Assembly: GCF_945956895.1 (NCBI RefSeq)
Contig: NZ_CAMFJF010000009.1
Coordinates: 62,001 to 126,000 of the forward strand
Length of the DNA: 64,000 nt
DNA from: an uncultured Allobosea sp.
Lineage (GTDB): Bacteria; Pseudomonadota; Alphaproteobacteria; Rhizobiales; Beijerinckiaceae
Direction: 5' to 3'
Both the position numbers and the translations under genes were made by a program. Below the pieces are notes generated by a model. It did not search any database. It was not told where the DNA came from and saw nothing but the letters and a program-made list of their open reading frames with translations. Shown in pieces: positions 56,640 to 64,000 of the stretch (position 1 is its first letter; each line of letters begins with the position of its first letter).

Positions 56640-56837
56640 TCAGCCTCCTTGCATCGGCGCGACGATCTCGATGCGATCGCCCTCGCTCAGGGCCGTCTCC
56701 GCGCGCTTGCGGGCCGGCACGAAATCGCCGTTCACCGCCGTCGCGACGATGCGGCCGCTGAAGCCCAGCTCGGCCAGCGCCTCGGCCAGCGTCTTCGCGG
56801 CAACGGTCTGGGGCGCGCCGTTAAGCAGCAAGGTCAT
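56640..56837 (-). CDS. thiS: sulfur carrier protein ThiS
   Basis: 65 aa, C-terminal Gly-Gly '[10 protein letters not shown]'; between thiG and thiO. Confidence 0.92.
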   Translation of the reverse strand: MTLLLNGAPQTVAAKTLAEALAELGFSGRIVATAVNGDFVPARKRAETALSEGDRIEIVAPMQGG

Positions 56838-57843
56838 GCAGCATCTCCGGTGTCGCTTGCGGGCTCAGCGCCGCCTCCGTCGCCATCCGCGCCAGGGCGG
56901 GGCTGAGCAGGAAGCCATGACGATAGAGCCCGTTGACATGGATCACCCGGCCTCGACGCGTCAGCCGCGGCAGGTTGTCGGGAAAGGCGGGGCGGGCATC
57001 GGTGCCGATCTCGACCACCTCCGCCTCGGCGAAGGCCGGATGCAGCGCATAGGCCGCGCCGAGCAGTTCCAACATGGCGCGGGCGGAAATGCGGCGGCGC
57101 TCGCCGCTCTCGATCATGGTCGCGCCGACCATGAACAGCCCGTCAGCGCGCGGCACGATGTAGAGCGGGATGCGCGGATGCAGCAGCCGGACCGGCCGCG
57201 ACAGGCTGATATCGTCACTGCGCAGCAGCAGCATCTCGCCCTTGACGCCGCGCAACTCCGGCAGGACATCGCGCGCCGTGAGCCCCCGGCAGTCGAGGAC
57301 GATATCGGCGTCGAGATCCGCCGGCTCAACGGCGCTGCTGAAATGGATCGCTGCACCGTTGGCGACAAGCCGCTCGGCCAACGTGGCGATCGTCTTGCGT
57401 GGGTCGAGATGCGCCTCGCCTGCGAAGAACAGGCCGCGCGAGAAGCGCCCGGCGAGATCGGGCTCGATCCCGGCGATGGCATCGCCGTCGATCTCGTCGA
57501 AATGGCTAGTGCGCTGGCCGAAGCGTCGCAATTCCGATCGATCCCGGCTCGGAGCAACAACAAGCGTGCCGTTGCGCGCGACACCACCGGCATGGCGCTC
57601 CCACCAGTCGGCCGCCTGCTGGCCGAGCCGGACCACCGGCTCCTCGGCGCTCTCGCCCTCACACCAGGGCGCCAGCATGCCGCCGGCAAACCAGGAACAG
57701 GCCCCGGCGCCGATGCGCGGGCCGCGCTCATGGACGGTGACGTGAGCGCCACGCGCCACCAGTTCGGTCGCACAGGCCAGGCCGACGACGCCGGCGCCGA
57801 CCACCGCGACGTTCAGGCCAGACTGAAGGCGTTTCGCCGTCAT
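56821..57843 (-). CDS. thiO: glycine oxidase ThiO (FAD-dependent)
   Basis: Start MTAKRLQSGLNVAVVGAGVVGLACATELVARG; 'LFMVGATMIESGERRRISARAMLELLGAAYALHPAF', 'HVNGLYRHGFLLSPALARM'. Confidence 0.9.
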   Translation of the reverse strand: MTAKRLQSGLNVAVVGAGVVGLACATELVARGAHVTVHERGPRIGAGACSWFAGGMLAPWCEGESAEEPVVRLGQQAADWWERHAGGVARNGTLVVAPSRDRSELRRFGQRTSHFDEIDGDAIAGIEPDLAGRFSRGLFFAGEAHLDPRKTIATLAERLVANGAAIHFSSAVEPADLDADIVLDCRGLTARDVLPELRGVKGEMLLLRSDDISLSRPVRLLHPRIPLYIVPRADGLFMVGATMIESGERRRISARAMLELLGAAYALHPAFAEAEVVEIGTDARPAFPDNLPRLTRRGRVIHVNGLYRHGFLLSPALARMATEAALSPQATPEMLHDLAA

Positions 57844-57904
57844 GCTCTTCCCTGCTCCCGGGAAGGCAGCGGCCTGGGGCGCGAACGAGATGTCTGCGAG
57901 CCGA

Positions 57905-57995
57905 AGACCGTTCCCTTCGCCGGCATTACCCGGATCAGGTACGATGGGTTGGCGCGAACCACGCCTCTCAGCCTTTCGGCACCCCAACGGACGGC
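57905..57995 (-). promoter_or_regulatory. TPP (THI-box) riboswitch
   Basis: Minus strand reads ccgttGGGGTGCCgaaaggCTGAGAggcgtggttcgcgccaacccatcgtaCCTGATCCGGGTAATGCCGGCGaAGGGAAcggtc, canonical THI-box blocks, upstream of thiO. Confidence 0.93.
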
Positions 57996-58215
57996 TTCAA
58001 TCTAATGACTGCGCCGGGCAGGAGCAAGGCGAACTGGCGCAGAGCTCCCTTGCAGCAGCCTTCAGTCGAGCCGCCGCCCCCTTCCGCCGTCTCGCTCACT
58101 CCATGAGCGATGGAGTGCTCTACGACCGTCGCGGCACGCATTCACAAGCATGGCAAAGGAAGTTGCCGACAAGGCTTGTCAAACGGCTCTGCAATCAGGC
58201 ATAGAGCCTCTCGCC

Positions 58216-58306
58216 GGAGACGTGGCCGAGAGGCTGAAGGCACTCGTTTGCTAAATGAGCATACCCCACAAGGGTATCGAGGGTTCGAATCCCTCCGTCT
58301 CCGCCA
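58216..58306 (+). tRNA. tRNA-Ser (anticodon GCT)
   Basis: GGAGACG/CGTCTCC acceptor, anticodon loop TTGCTAA, variable arm ACCCCACAAGGGT, GGTTCGAATCC T-arm, encoded CCA. Confidence 0.95.
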
Positions 58307-58413
58307 CTTCCCTTCAAGCCTCTGAAATCCCTTGAAGACCGTTGATACACAACGGCTTTTCCCATACCTCTGCTACAAAGTTTGCTACAAAATCGCCTCT
58401 GGCAGAGGGTTTC

Positions 58414-60132
58414 ATGGCCGGCAAAATCAGGAACCTGCTCCCGCGTAATGGGCGCTATTATGCTCGCCTTACCGTCCCTGCTTTGCTTCGTCCGATCGTC
58501 GGTAAGCGCGAACTGACTGAGCCCCTGGGAGCCGACCGGACTGTCGCGATTCGCCTGCTATCATCTGCGATTCATCGCATGCAGATGGAATTGGATCAGG
58601 CCCGCGACCGCGTGGCTGCCCTTAGCCCTTCCGCACCCTCCCGGCGTCGCCCCATGAGCGTGCGGCAGATGGCCCTTGCCCACTTCGACCGCGAGCTTCA
58701 GCGCGACGACACAGCCCGCAGCCTGCCGAACGGCTATGACCCGGCGCATGAGGCGAAATTCCGCCCGACCTACTATTACGCGCTCAAGCGTGCCGCGAGC
58801 GGCGGCGCCGAGGACGACGAGCTTGCCGCCCTAATCCAATGGGCTGTTGACGAGTTCGCGAATGATGGTAGCCCCGTCCCTGCAAAAGGCACCGAGGAAT
58901 GGCGCTCTCTCGCCCGGATGCTCGCCGGCGTGAAGGCTGAATCGATTGAAAATCAGAACCGCCGCGACCGTGGGGAAGCGGACGCCCCGCCAAAGCACCC
59001 AATGCTGATCCCGGCGACGGAACTGCCCTCGACAACCGCCGATCCTTTGCGCGTCCGCATCATCAGCCCGGACAGCGCGAAGGCCCTCTCCGTCGTCCTG
59101 TCGGCGATGATGACAGAGAAGCAGGGCAAGCCCGGCACCGTCTATGAGTATGAAGTCGCCGTGCGCATGTTCGAGGAATTCCTAGGCGAGGCGAAGCCGG
59201 CCTATCGGATCACTCGGCAGGATGTCCTGGCCTACAAGAACGCCCTGCTCGAAACGCCCGCAAACTACACCAAGCGCTTCCCCGACAAGACGCTCCCCGA
59301 GACGATCCGGCTCAACAAGGCACGGAAAGAGCCCTTCCCTACACTCAACGCCACAACCATCAACGACAAATGGCTATCCCGGCTGAGCGCGCTTCTGACA
59401 TGGTGCGTCAACAACAGCGTCATTCCCGACAACCCGGCGAAGGGCGTGCGCGTGGATCAGAGCAACCGCGACCCTGACGACGACCGCGACTATTTCCGCG
59501 ACGCCGACCTTCAGAAGATATTCGCGGCGCCCCTGTTTGATCCCTCGCCAAAGCTGACGGAAAAGCGTTGGGCGCTGCTCATAGCGCTCTACTCCGGCAT
59601 GAGGGCATCGGAGATCGCCCAACTTCGCCTCGATAGCATCAGCGAAGTTCGCGGCGTGCTGGCATTCGCCGTGGAAGAGAAGACGAAGAACAAACAGTCG
59701 CGGCGGCTGGTCCCGGTGCACCGGACGCTGCTCGCGCTCGGCCTGCATGACCGCATCGCTCAACTGCGGAGGAACGGCACCGACCGCCTGTTCCCCGATT
59801 GGTTCCGGGATGGGCAAGCCATGATGCAGAGCGCGGAAGGAAAGAAGCGCGCCGTAAACCAGCCCTACAGTCAGTTTATCCCGCGCTGGTTCAATCGCAC
59901 CTATCTCCCGAAGGTCGGCATTCACGACCAGAACAAGGTATTCCACTCGTTCCGGCACACTTTAAAGACGGCACTAAAGCTCGCCGGCGTGCCCAAATCG
60001 GTTCGCGATGAGATCGCAGGGCAGGATGATCGCTCGGCTGGCGCCGGCTACGAGCACGAAACCTCGCTCGACGTGCTGAAGGAGGCTCTTGACCGTGTGG
60101 CCTATGATTTGCCGGAACTTAAGGCAACGTAA
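58414..60132 (+). CDS. int: tyrosine-type site-specific integrase
   Basis: 'LLIALYSGMRASEIAQLRLDSI', 'VFHSFRHTLKTALKLAGVPKSVRDEIAGQDDRS', 'AGYEHETSLDVLKEALDRV'; ATG MAGKIRNLLPRNGRYYARLTVP. Confidence 0.93.
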   Translation: MAGKIRNLLPRNGRYYARLTVPALLRPIVGKRELTEPLGADRTVAIRLLSSAIHRMQMELDQARDRVAALSPSAPSRRRPMSVRQMALAHFDRELQRDDTARSLPNGYDPAHEAKFRPTYYYALKRAASGGAEDDELAALIQWAVDEFANDGSPVPAKGTEEWRSLARMLAGVKAESIENQNRRDRGEADAPPKHPMLIPATELPSTTADPLRVRIISPDSAKALSVVLSAMMTEKQGKPGTVYEYEVAVRMFEEFLGEAKPAYRITRQDVLAYKNALLETPANYTKRFPDKTLPETIRLNKARKEPFPTLNATTINDKWLSRLSALLTWCVNNSVIPDNPAKGVRVDQSNRDPDDDRDYFRDADLQKIFAAPLFDPSPKLTEKRWALLIALYSGMRASEIAQLRLDSISEVRGVLAFAVEEKTKNKQSRRLVPVHRTLLALGLHDRIAQLRRNGTDRLFPDWFRDGQAMMQSAEGKKRAVNQPYSQFIPRWFNRTYLPKVGIHDQNKVFHSFRHTLKTALKLAGVPKSVRDEIAGQDDRSAGAGYEHETSLDVLKEALDRVAYDLPELKAT

Positions 60133-60220
60133 CGTTAGAAGCGGCTCAGCCAGCGATGACCCGCTTTCCTAATCGTGATTTGACGCTAAAAGGCAACGAC
60201 TACGCACGGAGCCCTGACCT

Positions 60221-60847
60221 ATGAATTCGGCCCTTGAGTTCGTTTCACAGAATATTGGCGTGATCGGCGGATGGACCGCCGTTTTCACGGTTTTTTGCGG
60301 CATCACTGCGTGGGTTGCGAATTTTGTAGCCAATCGCAGCATGGAAAAACACAAATCTACGTTAAACTCCGACCTGGAAACGCACAAATCTTCACTTTCT
60401 CAAAAAACTGAAGCATTGAAATCGGAGCTTAATCAGAGCGCAGAGCGACTTAAACTTGATCTGAAGAAACAAGAGATCATCTTTAACAAAGAAATTGATT
60501 GCTTTTCTGCATTCGCAAAATTAAGGAGATCTGTTTTTCCGAAAGCAAATTACCCTGATTACGATTCCTATGATGCCAGCGTCGATATAAATGACAATCT
60601 TTTCAAGATTGAACAATTGATTGAAGATTTTGAAATATCCCATGGAGTCGCCTTGCGAGAAGACGCCAGAATTATGCTAGAGAGCTGCAAACAGATTTGT
60701 TCAAATTACAAATTTGAACGCTTTGACAACCCAGAAAGAACGTTGTCAAAGCAGGCCGAAGAAGGTGCTTTCGAACTTATGCGGAAATTGACCGAAGTCG
60801 AATCAGCCATGCATCGATCGATTAAAACTTGGGATGCACCTAAGTAG
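60221..60847 (+). CDS. hypothetical membrane-anchored hendecad coiled-coil protein
   Basis: 208 aa; N-terminal hydrophobic helix, then four 11-residue repeats, then 'QEIIFNKEIDCFSAFAKLRRSVFPKANYPDYDSYD'; low GC relative to neighbours. Confidence 0.8.
   Translation: MNSALEFVSQNIGVIGGWTAVFTVFCGITAWVANFVANRSMEKHKSTLNSDLETHKSSLSQKTEALKSELNQSAERLKLDLKKQEIIFNKEIDCFSAFAKLRRSVFPKANYPDYDSYDASVDINDNLFKIEQLIEDFEISHGVALREDARIMLESCKQICSNYKFERFDNPERTLSKQAEEGAFELMRKLTEVESAMHRSIKTWDAPK
60344..60475 (+). repeat. four in-frame 33-nt units encoding hendecad repeats
   Basis: EKHKSTLNSDL / ETHKSSLSQKT / EALKSELNQSA / ERLKLDLKKQE. Confidence 0.75.
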
Positions 60848-60927
60848 GATTTTGATCCTAATTTCTATTGCTCCGCGATTCCATGTGTGAGACAATTCTT
60901 CACCGTTAAATTGGTGAAGGTTGAGTT

Positions 60928-62166
60928 GTGTTCCGCGAGTTAGTCGGCAGCGTAAGGAAGTCACTCGGATTTCAGTTCGACCGGAAGGCAATCCCAGCTT
61001 CTGATCCTGCGTTCTCTGAGCTATTCGGCGCGCTGCCGACTGCCTCCGGTGTTTCGGTTACTCCGCATACCGCCCTTCGCGTCCCGGCTGTCTTTCATGC
61101 GATCAGGCTGATCTCTGAGAACGCCGGCTCAATCCCGTTTAAGGTCTATCGCGACGGCAGCAAGGAAGCCGCGAAGGATCACCCCGCCTATCGGCTCGTC
61201 CACAATCGCGCCGCCGACCATCTCAGCGCTGCCCAGTTCCGCACGGACCTGACTTGGGACGCGCTGCTTCATGGTGCTGGCTTCGCGCAGGTGATCCGCA
61301 CCGATGATGGTCGCCCGTATGCGTTCCGATATCTGCCGCCCGGCACCTGCCGTCGCGAGATCGATGATTTCGGCGAGCCCTATTTCATCGTCACGCTGAA
61401 GGATCGCCGTCAGGTCCGGCTCTCTACTCGTGATGTGCTCTATCTGCCGGCGCCCGGTTACACCTCGCCCGTCAACCTCGGCAGGGAGGCTATCGGCGTT
61501 GCGATGCTCTTGGAGCGTCACGCCGCCAAGTTCTTCGGCTCTGGCGCCCGCCCGTCCGGCGTCCTCTGGAACGAGAACAAGGTTCCAGACAATGACAAGG
61601 GCAGCACTGTCGTCGGCAACATGCTCGCCGATTATCGCAAGGCCTTCCTCGGCGAAGGAGATTCCCGGCCGCTGATCCTTCAGGGCGGCTGGCGCTACCA
61701 GGCCGCGACGATGAACAGCACCGACGCGCAGTTCATCGAAAACCGCGTTGAGCAGACCCGCGAGATTGCCCGCCTCTTCGGCGTCCCGCCGACCATGCTT
61801 TTCGACCTTTCGGACGGCACCTACGCCAACACCGAGCAGATGGAAGCCAGTTTCCAGCGCGTTGCGCTTCGGCCGTGGCTCGACCGCTGGCAGGACGCCT
61901 ATGCGACCGTGCTGCTCACCGAGGACGAGCAGGACGAATTCTACATTGAAGCCGTCATTGACGACCTTCAGCGCGCCGACGCGAAGGCCAAGGCGGAAGT
62001 CTTCAGCAAGCATCGCGCGGCCGGCAACGTCACCGCGAATGAGGTTCGCGCCACTATGAACATGCCGGCCCTGCCGGGTGGTGATGTGCTGGCGAACCCC
62101 TTCACCACGACCGGCGACACCGCCGGCAGCAATGACAACCCCGACACCGGAAAGGACGCCGCTTGA
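60928..62166 (+). CDS. phage portal protein (HK97-type)
   Basis: GTG start; 'TALRVPAVFHAIRLISENAGSIPFKVYRDG', 'PAYRLVHNRAADHLSAAQFRTDLTWDALLHGAGFAQVIR', 'TREIARLFGVPPTMLFDLSDGTYANTEQMEASF'. Confidence 0.93.
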   Translation: MFRELVGSVRKSLGFQFDRKAIPASDPAFSELFGALPTASGVSVTPHTALRVPAVFHAIRLISENAGSIPFKVYRDGSKEAAKDHPAYRLVHNRAADHLSAAQFRTDLTWDALLHGAGFAQVIRTDDGRPYAFRYLPPGTCRREIDDFGEPYFIVTLKDRRQVRLSTRDVLYLPAPGYTSPVNLGREAIGVAMLLERHAAKFFGSGARPSGVLWNENKVPDNDKGSTVVGNMLADYRKAFLGEGDSRPLILQGGWRYQAATMNSTDAQFIENRVEQTREIARLFGVPPTMLFDLSDGTYANTEQMEASFQRVALRPWLDRWQDAYATVLLTEDEQDEFYIEAVIDDLQRADAKAKAEVFSKHRAAGNVTANEVRATMNMPALPGGDVLANPFTTTGDTAGSNDNPDTGKDAA

Positions 62167-62525
62167 GCGACGTTACGACCGTCGCATTCTTCGGCGACGC
62201 AGAGCACTCCTTTGCACTGACGCCATGGGCGCAGCTTGAACTTGAGAAGCTAACCGGCATCGGCATGGGCGCGCTGTGTCTTCGGCTTCCGCAGGGCGAT
62301 TTCCGCATTGTCGAGATCGTCGAGACCATCCGGCTCGCGTTGATCGGTGGCGGTATGGCTCCGCAGGCTGCCGCACATCTTGTCGAGACCTACGCCAAGC
62401 CCCGCCCCATCGGCGAGACGTTCCCGCTCGCGGTTCGCATCCTTTACCGGCTCTGGAATGGCAAGGACCCGGAGTCCGAAGCCGAGGGCCAGGACGACGA
62501 CCCGCTCATGGTGTCCGATGTCTGA
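62163..62525 (+). CDS. gene transfer agent family protein (GTA gp10-like)
   Basis: 'FFGDAEHSFALTPWAQLELEKLTGIGMGALCLRL..FRIVEIVETIRLALIGGGMAPQAAAHLVETY'; overlaps portal stop. Confidence 0.7.
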   Translation: MSDVTTVAFFGDAEHSFALTPWAQLELEKLTGIGMGALCLRLPQGDFRIVEIVETIRLALIGGGMAPQAAAHLVETYAKPRPIGETFPLAVRILYRLWNGKDPESEAEGQDDDPLMVSDV

Positions 62526-63012
62526 GCGCCTTGAGATCAAGGCCGTGCTCTCGATCGACGACGCCGGCACCATCACCGGGAACGCATGGCCTTTCGGCAG
62601 CGCTGATAGCGTCGGAGACATCATCACCAAGGGCGCCTTCAACATCCTCGGCGAAGACACGCCGATGCTGCTTCAGCACGATCCCGGCCAGCCTGTCGGC
62701 ATCTGGAACGAGATCACCGAAACTGCTGACGGCCTTCAGGTGAAGGGGCGCCTCTTCATTGAGGAAAGCCAGCGCGCCCGCGCCGTCCGCTCCATGGTGA
62801 AGAGTGGCCTCATCTCCGGCCTGTCCATTGGCTTCCGCCCCATCGAGGCGAAGCAGCGCGGCCGGAACCGCATCATTTCCAAGCTCGACCTCTTCGAAAT
62901 CTCTGTCGTCCGCAATCCGGCCCATCCCAAGGCCCGGATCACGAACGCCAAGGACGCCACGGCTGCCATTGCCGAGGCAATCAACCGCGCCGCCGTGGCG
63001 CTCAATCCCTGA
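62518..63012 (+). CDS. HK97 family prohead protease
   Basis: ATG at 62518; 'SVGDIITKGAFNI', 'PMLLQHDPGQPVGIW', 'MVKSGLISGLSIGFRPIEA', 'LDLFEISVVRNPAHPKARI'. Confidence 0.92.
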   Translation: MSERLEIKAVLSIDDAGTITGNAWPFGSADSVGDIITKGAFNILGEDTPMLLQHDPGQPVGIWNEITETADGLQVKGRLFIEESQRARAVRSMVKSGLISGLSIGFRPIEAKQRGRNRIISKLDLFEISVVRNPAHPKARITNAKDATAAIAEAINRAAVALNP

Positions 63013-63022
63013 AAGGACCAAC

Positions 63023-64000
63023 GTGAACAACCTCGCCCATATTGAACTGAAGTCCGACGACGCCGACAACGTGCCGGCCGATGTCGCTTCGGCGCTCGCC
63101 AATCTGACGAGTTCCGTGGACGCCCGCCTCAAGGCTATCGAGACGAAGAGCGACGCCCGCCTCGACAAGCTGGAAGCCAAGGCCAATCGCCTGCCGGCTT
63201 CGAACGACAATCAGGCCGAGGACGCCCTCGAAACCAAGGCGTTCAGCGACTTCCTGCGCACCGGCCAGATTGACCAGAAGGCCCTGACGGTCGCGAACGA
63301 TGCGCCGGGATATGTGCTCGCGCCGGAAGAGACCACGAGCGAGTTCATCCGCAACCTTGTCGAGTTCTCCCCGGTGCGCGCGATCGCGGACGTGAAGTCT
63401 GCCGGCTCGCACACCGTCATCCTGCCGAAGCGCCTTTCGGTCACGAATGCGAAGTGGAAGGGCGAAGCCATCGCGTCGGAAGCGTCCGAGCCGACCTTCG
63501 GCGAGATGGAAATCGCCATCAAGGAGCTGAACACCCACGTCGATATCAGCAACTGGCTTCTGGAGGACGCGCAGAACGTCGAGTCCGAGGTTCGGCTTGC
63601 GCTCGCCGAGGACTTCGGCGCCAAGGAAGGCACCGCCTTCGTCAACGGCAGCGCCGCCGCCGAGCCGAAGGGCTTCATGACCGAAGCCGGCATCGCACAG
63701 TCCCTCAACGGCCATGCGACGAACCTGTCGGCCGATGCGCTGATCTCTCTCATGTATGCCCTGCCGGGCGTTTATCGCAGCCGTGGCACTTGGGCCATGA
63801 ACGGCTCGACGCTTGCGACCATCCGCAAGCTGAAGGACGGCAACGGCAATTACCTGTGGCAGCCCAGCTATCAGGCCGGCCAGCCCGAGACGATCCTCGG
63901 CCGCCCGGTTGTCGAGCTGATCGACATGCCGGACGTTGCCGCCAACGCTTTCCCGGTCATCTTCGGCGACTTCAAGGCCGGCTATCGCATCTATGACCGG
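63023..64000 (+). CDS. phage major capsid protein, HK97 family (partial, runs off window)
   Basis: Manual translation from GTG 63023: MNNLAHIELKSDDADNVPADVASALANLTSSVDARLKAIETKSDARLDKLEAKANRLPASNDNQAEDALETKAFSDFLRTGQI...GYVLAPEETTSEFIRNLVEFSPVRAIADVKSAGSHTVILPKR...; SD AAAGGA upstream; absent from supplied ORF track. Confidence 0.92.
   Translation, partial: MNNLAHIELKSDDADNVPADVASALANLTSSVDARLKAIETKSDARLDKLEAKANRLPASNDNQAEDALETKAFSDFLRTGQIDQKALTVANDAPGYVLAPEETTSEFIRNLVEFSPVRAIADVKSAGSHTVILPKRLSVTNAKWKGEAIASEASEPTFGEMEIAIKELNTHVDISNWLLEDAQNVESEVRLALAEDFGAKEGTAFVNGSAAAEPKGFMTEAGIAQSLNGHATNLSADALISLMYALPGVYRSRGTWAMNGSTLATIRKLKDGNGNYLWQPSYQAGQPETILGRPVVELIDMPDVAANAFPVIFGDFKAGYRIYDR

Larger units (their letters stand above)
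58216..64000 (+). mobile_element. tRNA-Ser-integrated prophage or capsid-encoding satellite (left end; truncated by window)
   Basis: tRNA 3' end, then tyrosine integrase, low-GC accessory gene, portal, gp10-like, prohead protease, major capsid, all on + strand; exact left attachment boundary (inside tRNA 3' end) not determined. Confidence 0.85.

Noticed and set aside
60169-60387. 72-aa minus-strand ORF opposite the start of the low-GC accessory gene
   Set aside because: No ribosome-binding site or family resemblance; probably antisense to the 60221..60847 gene.
1-64000. CRISPR arrays, rRNA genes, IS elements, known toxin-antitoxin or restriction-modification genes
   Set aside because: No spaced direct-repeat array, no transposase-like ORF and no rRNA motif recognised; only one tRNA and one integrase-bearing element seen.

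Overview
64 kb of high-GC alphaproteobacterial chromosome, probably Hyphomicrobiales/Bosea-like (inferred from gene families: Omp2b-type porin, ccr, TamAB, thiOSGE; not verified). About 57 kb is ordinary core or metabolic content: M20 amidohydrolase/MFS/MarR, OmpA-type protein, porin, TamA/TamB, a branched-chain amino-acid ABC cassette, CoA-transferase/FAS1-like dehydratase genes, cyclic-nucleotide phosphodiesterase, GGDEF-EAL protein, a divergent carbamoyltransferase with an EamA transporter, acyl-CoA dehydrogenase, chemotaxis receptor, crotonyl-CoA carboxylase/reductase, ubiG, lysC, an RND efflux operon with MarR, an M32 carboxypeptidase, and a TPP-riboswitch thiOSGE operon. From about 58.2 kb to the window end, an integrated element sits at tRNA-Ser(GCT): tyrosine integrase, a low-GC membrane/hendecad coiled-coil protein, portal, GTA-gp10-like protein, HK97 prohead protease and HK97 major capsid (truncated by the window). 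It has no visible repressor, replication or terminase genes before the portal, so it is either a compact prophage or a capsid-encoding satellite. This is the best candidate for something undescribed. Other notable signals: a dispersed family of about 100-bp intergenic elements (about 11 copies) whose hairpin stems covary, two strong operator-like palindromes, and a carbamoyltransferase with altered catalytic motifs. All family calls are from reading the protein sequences; no searches were run.
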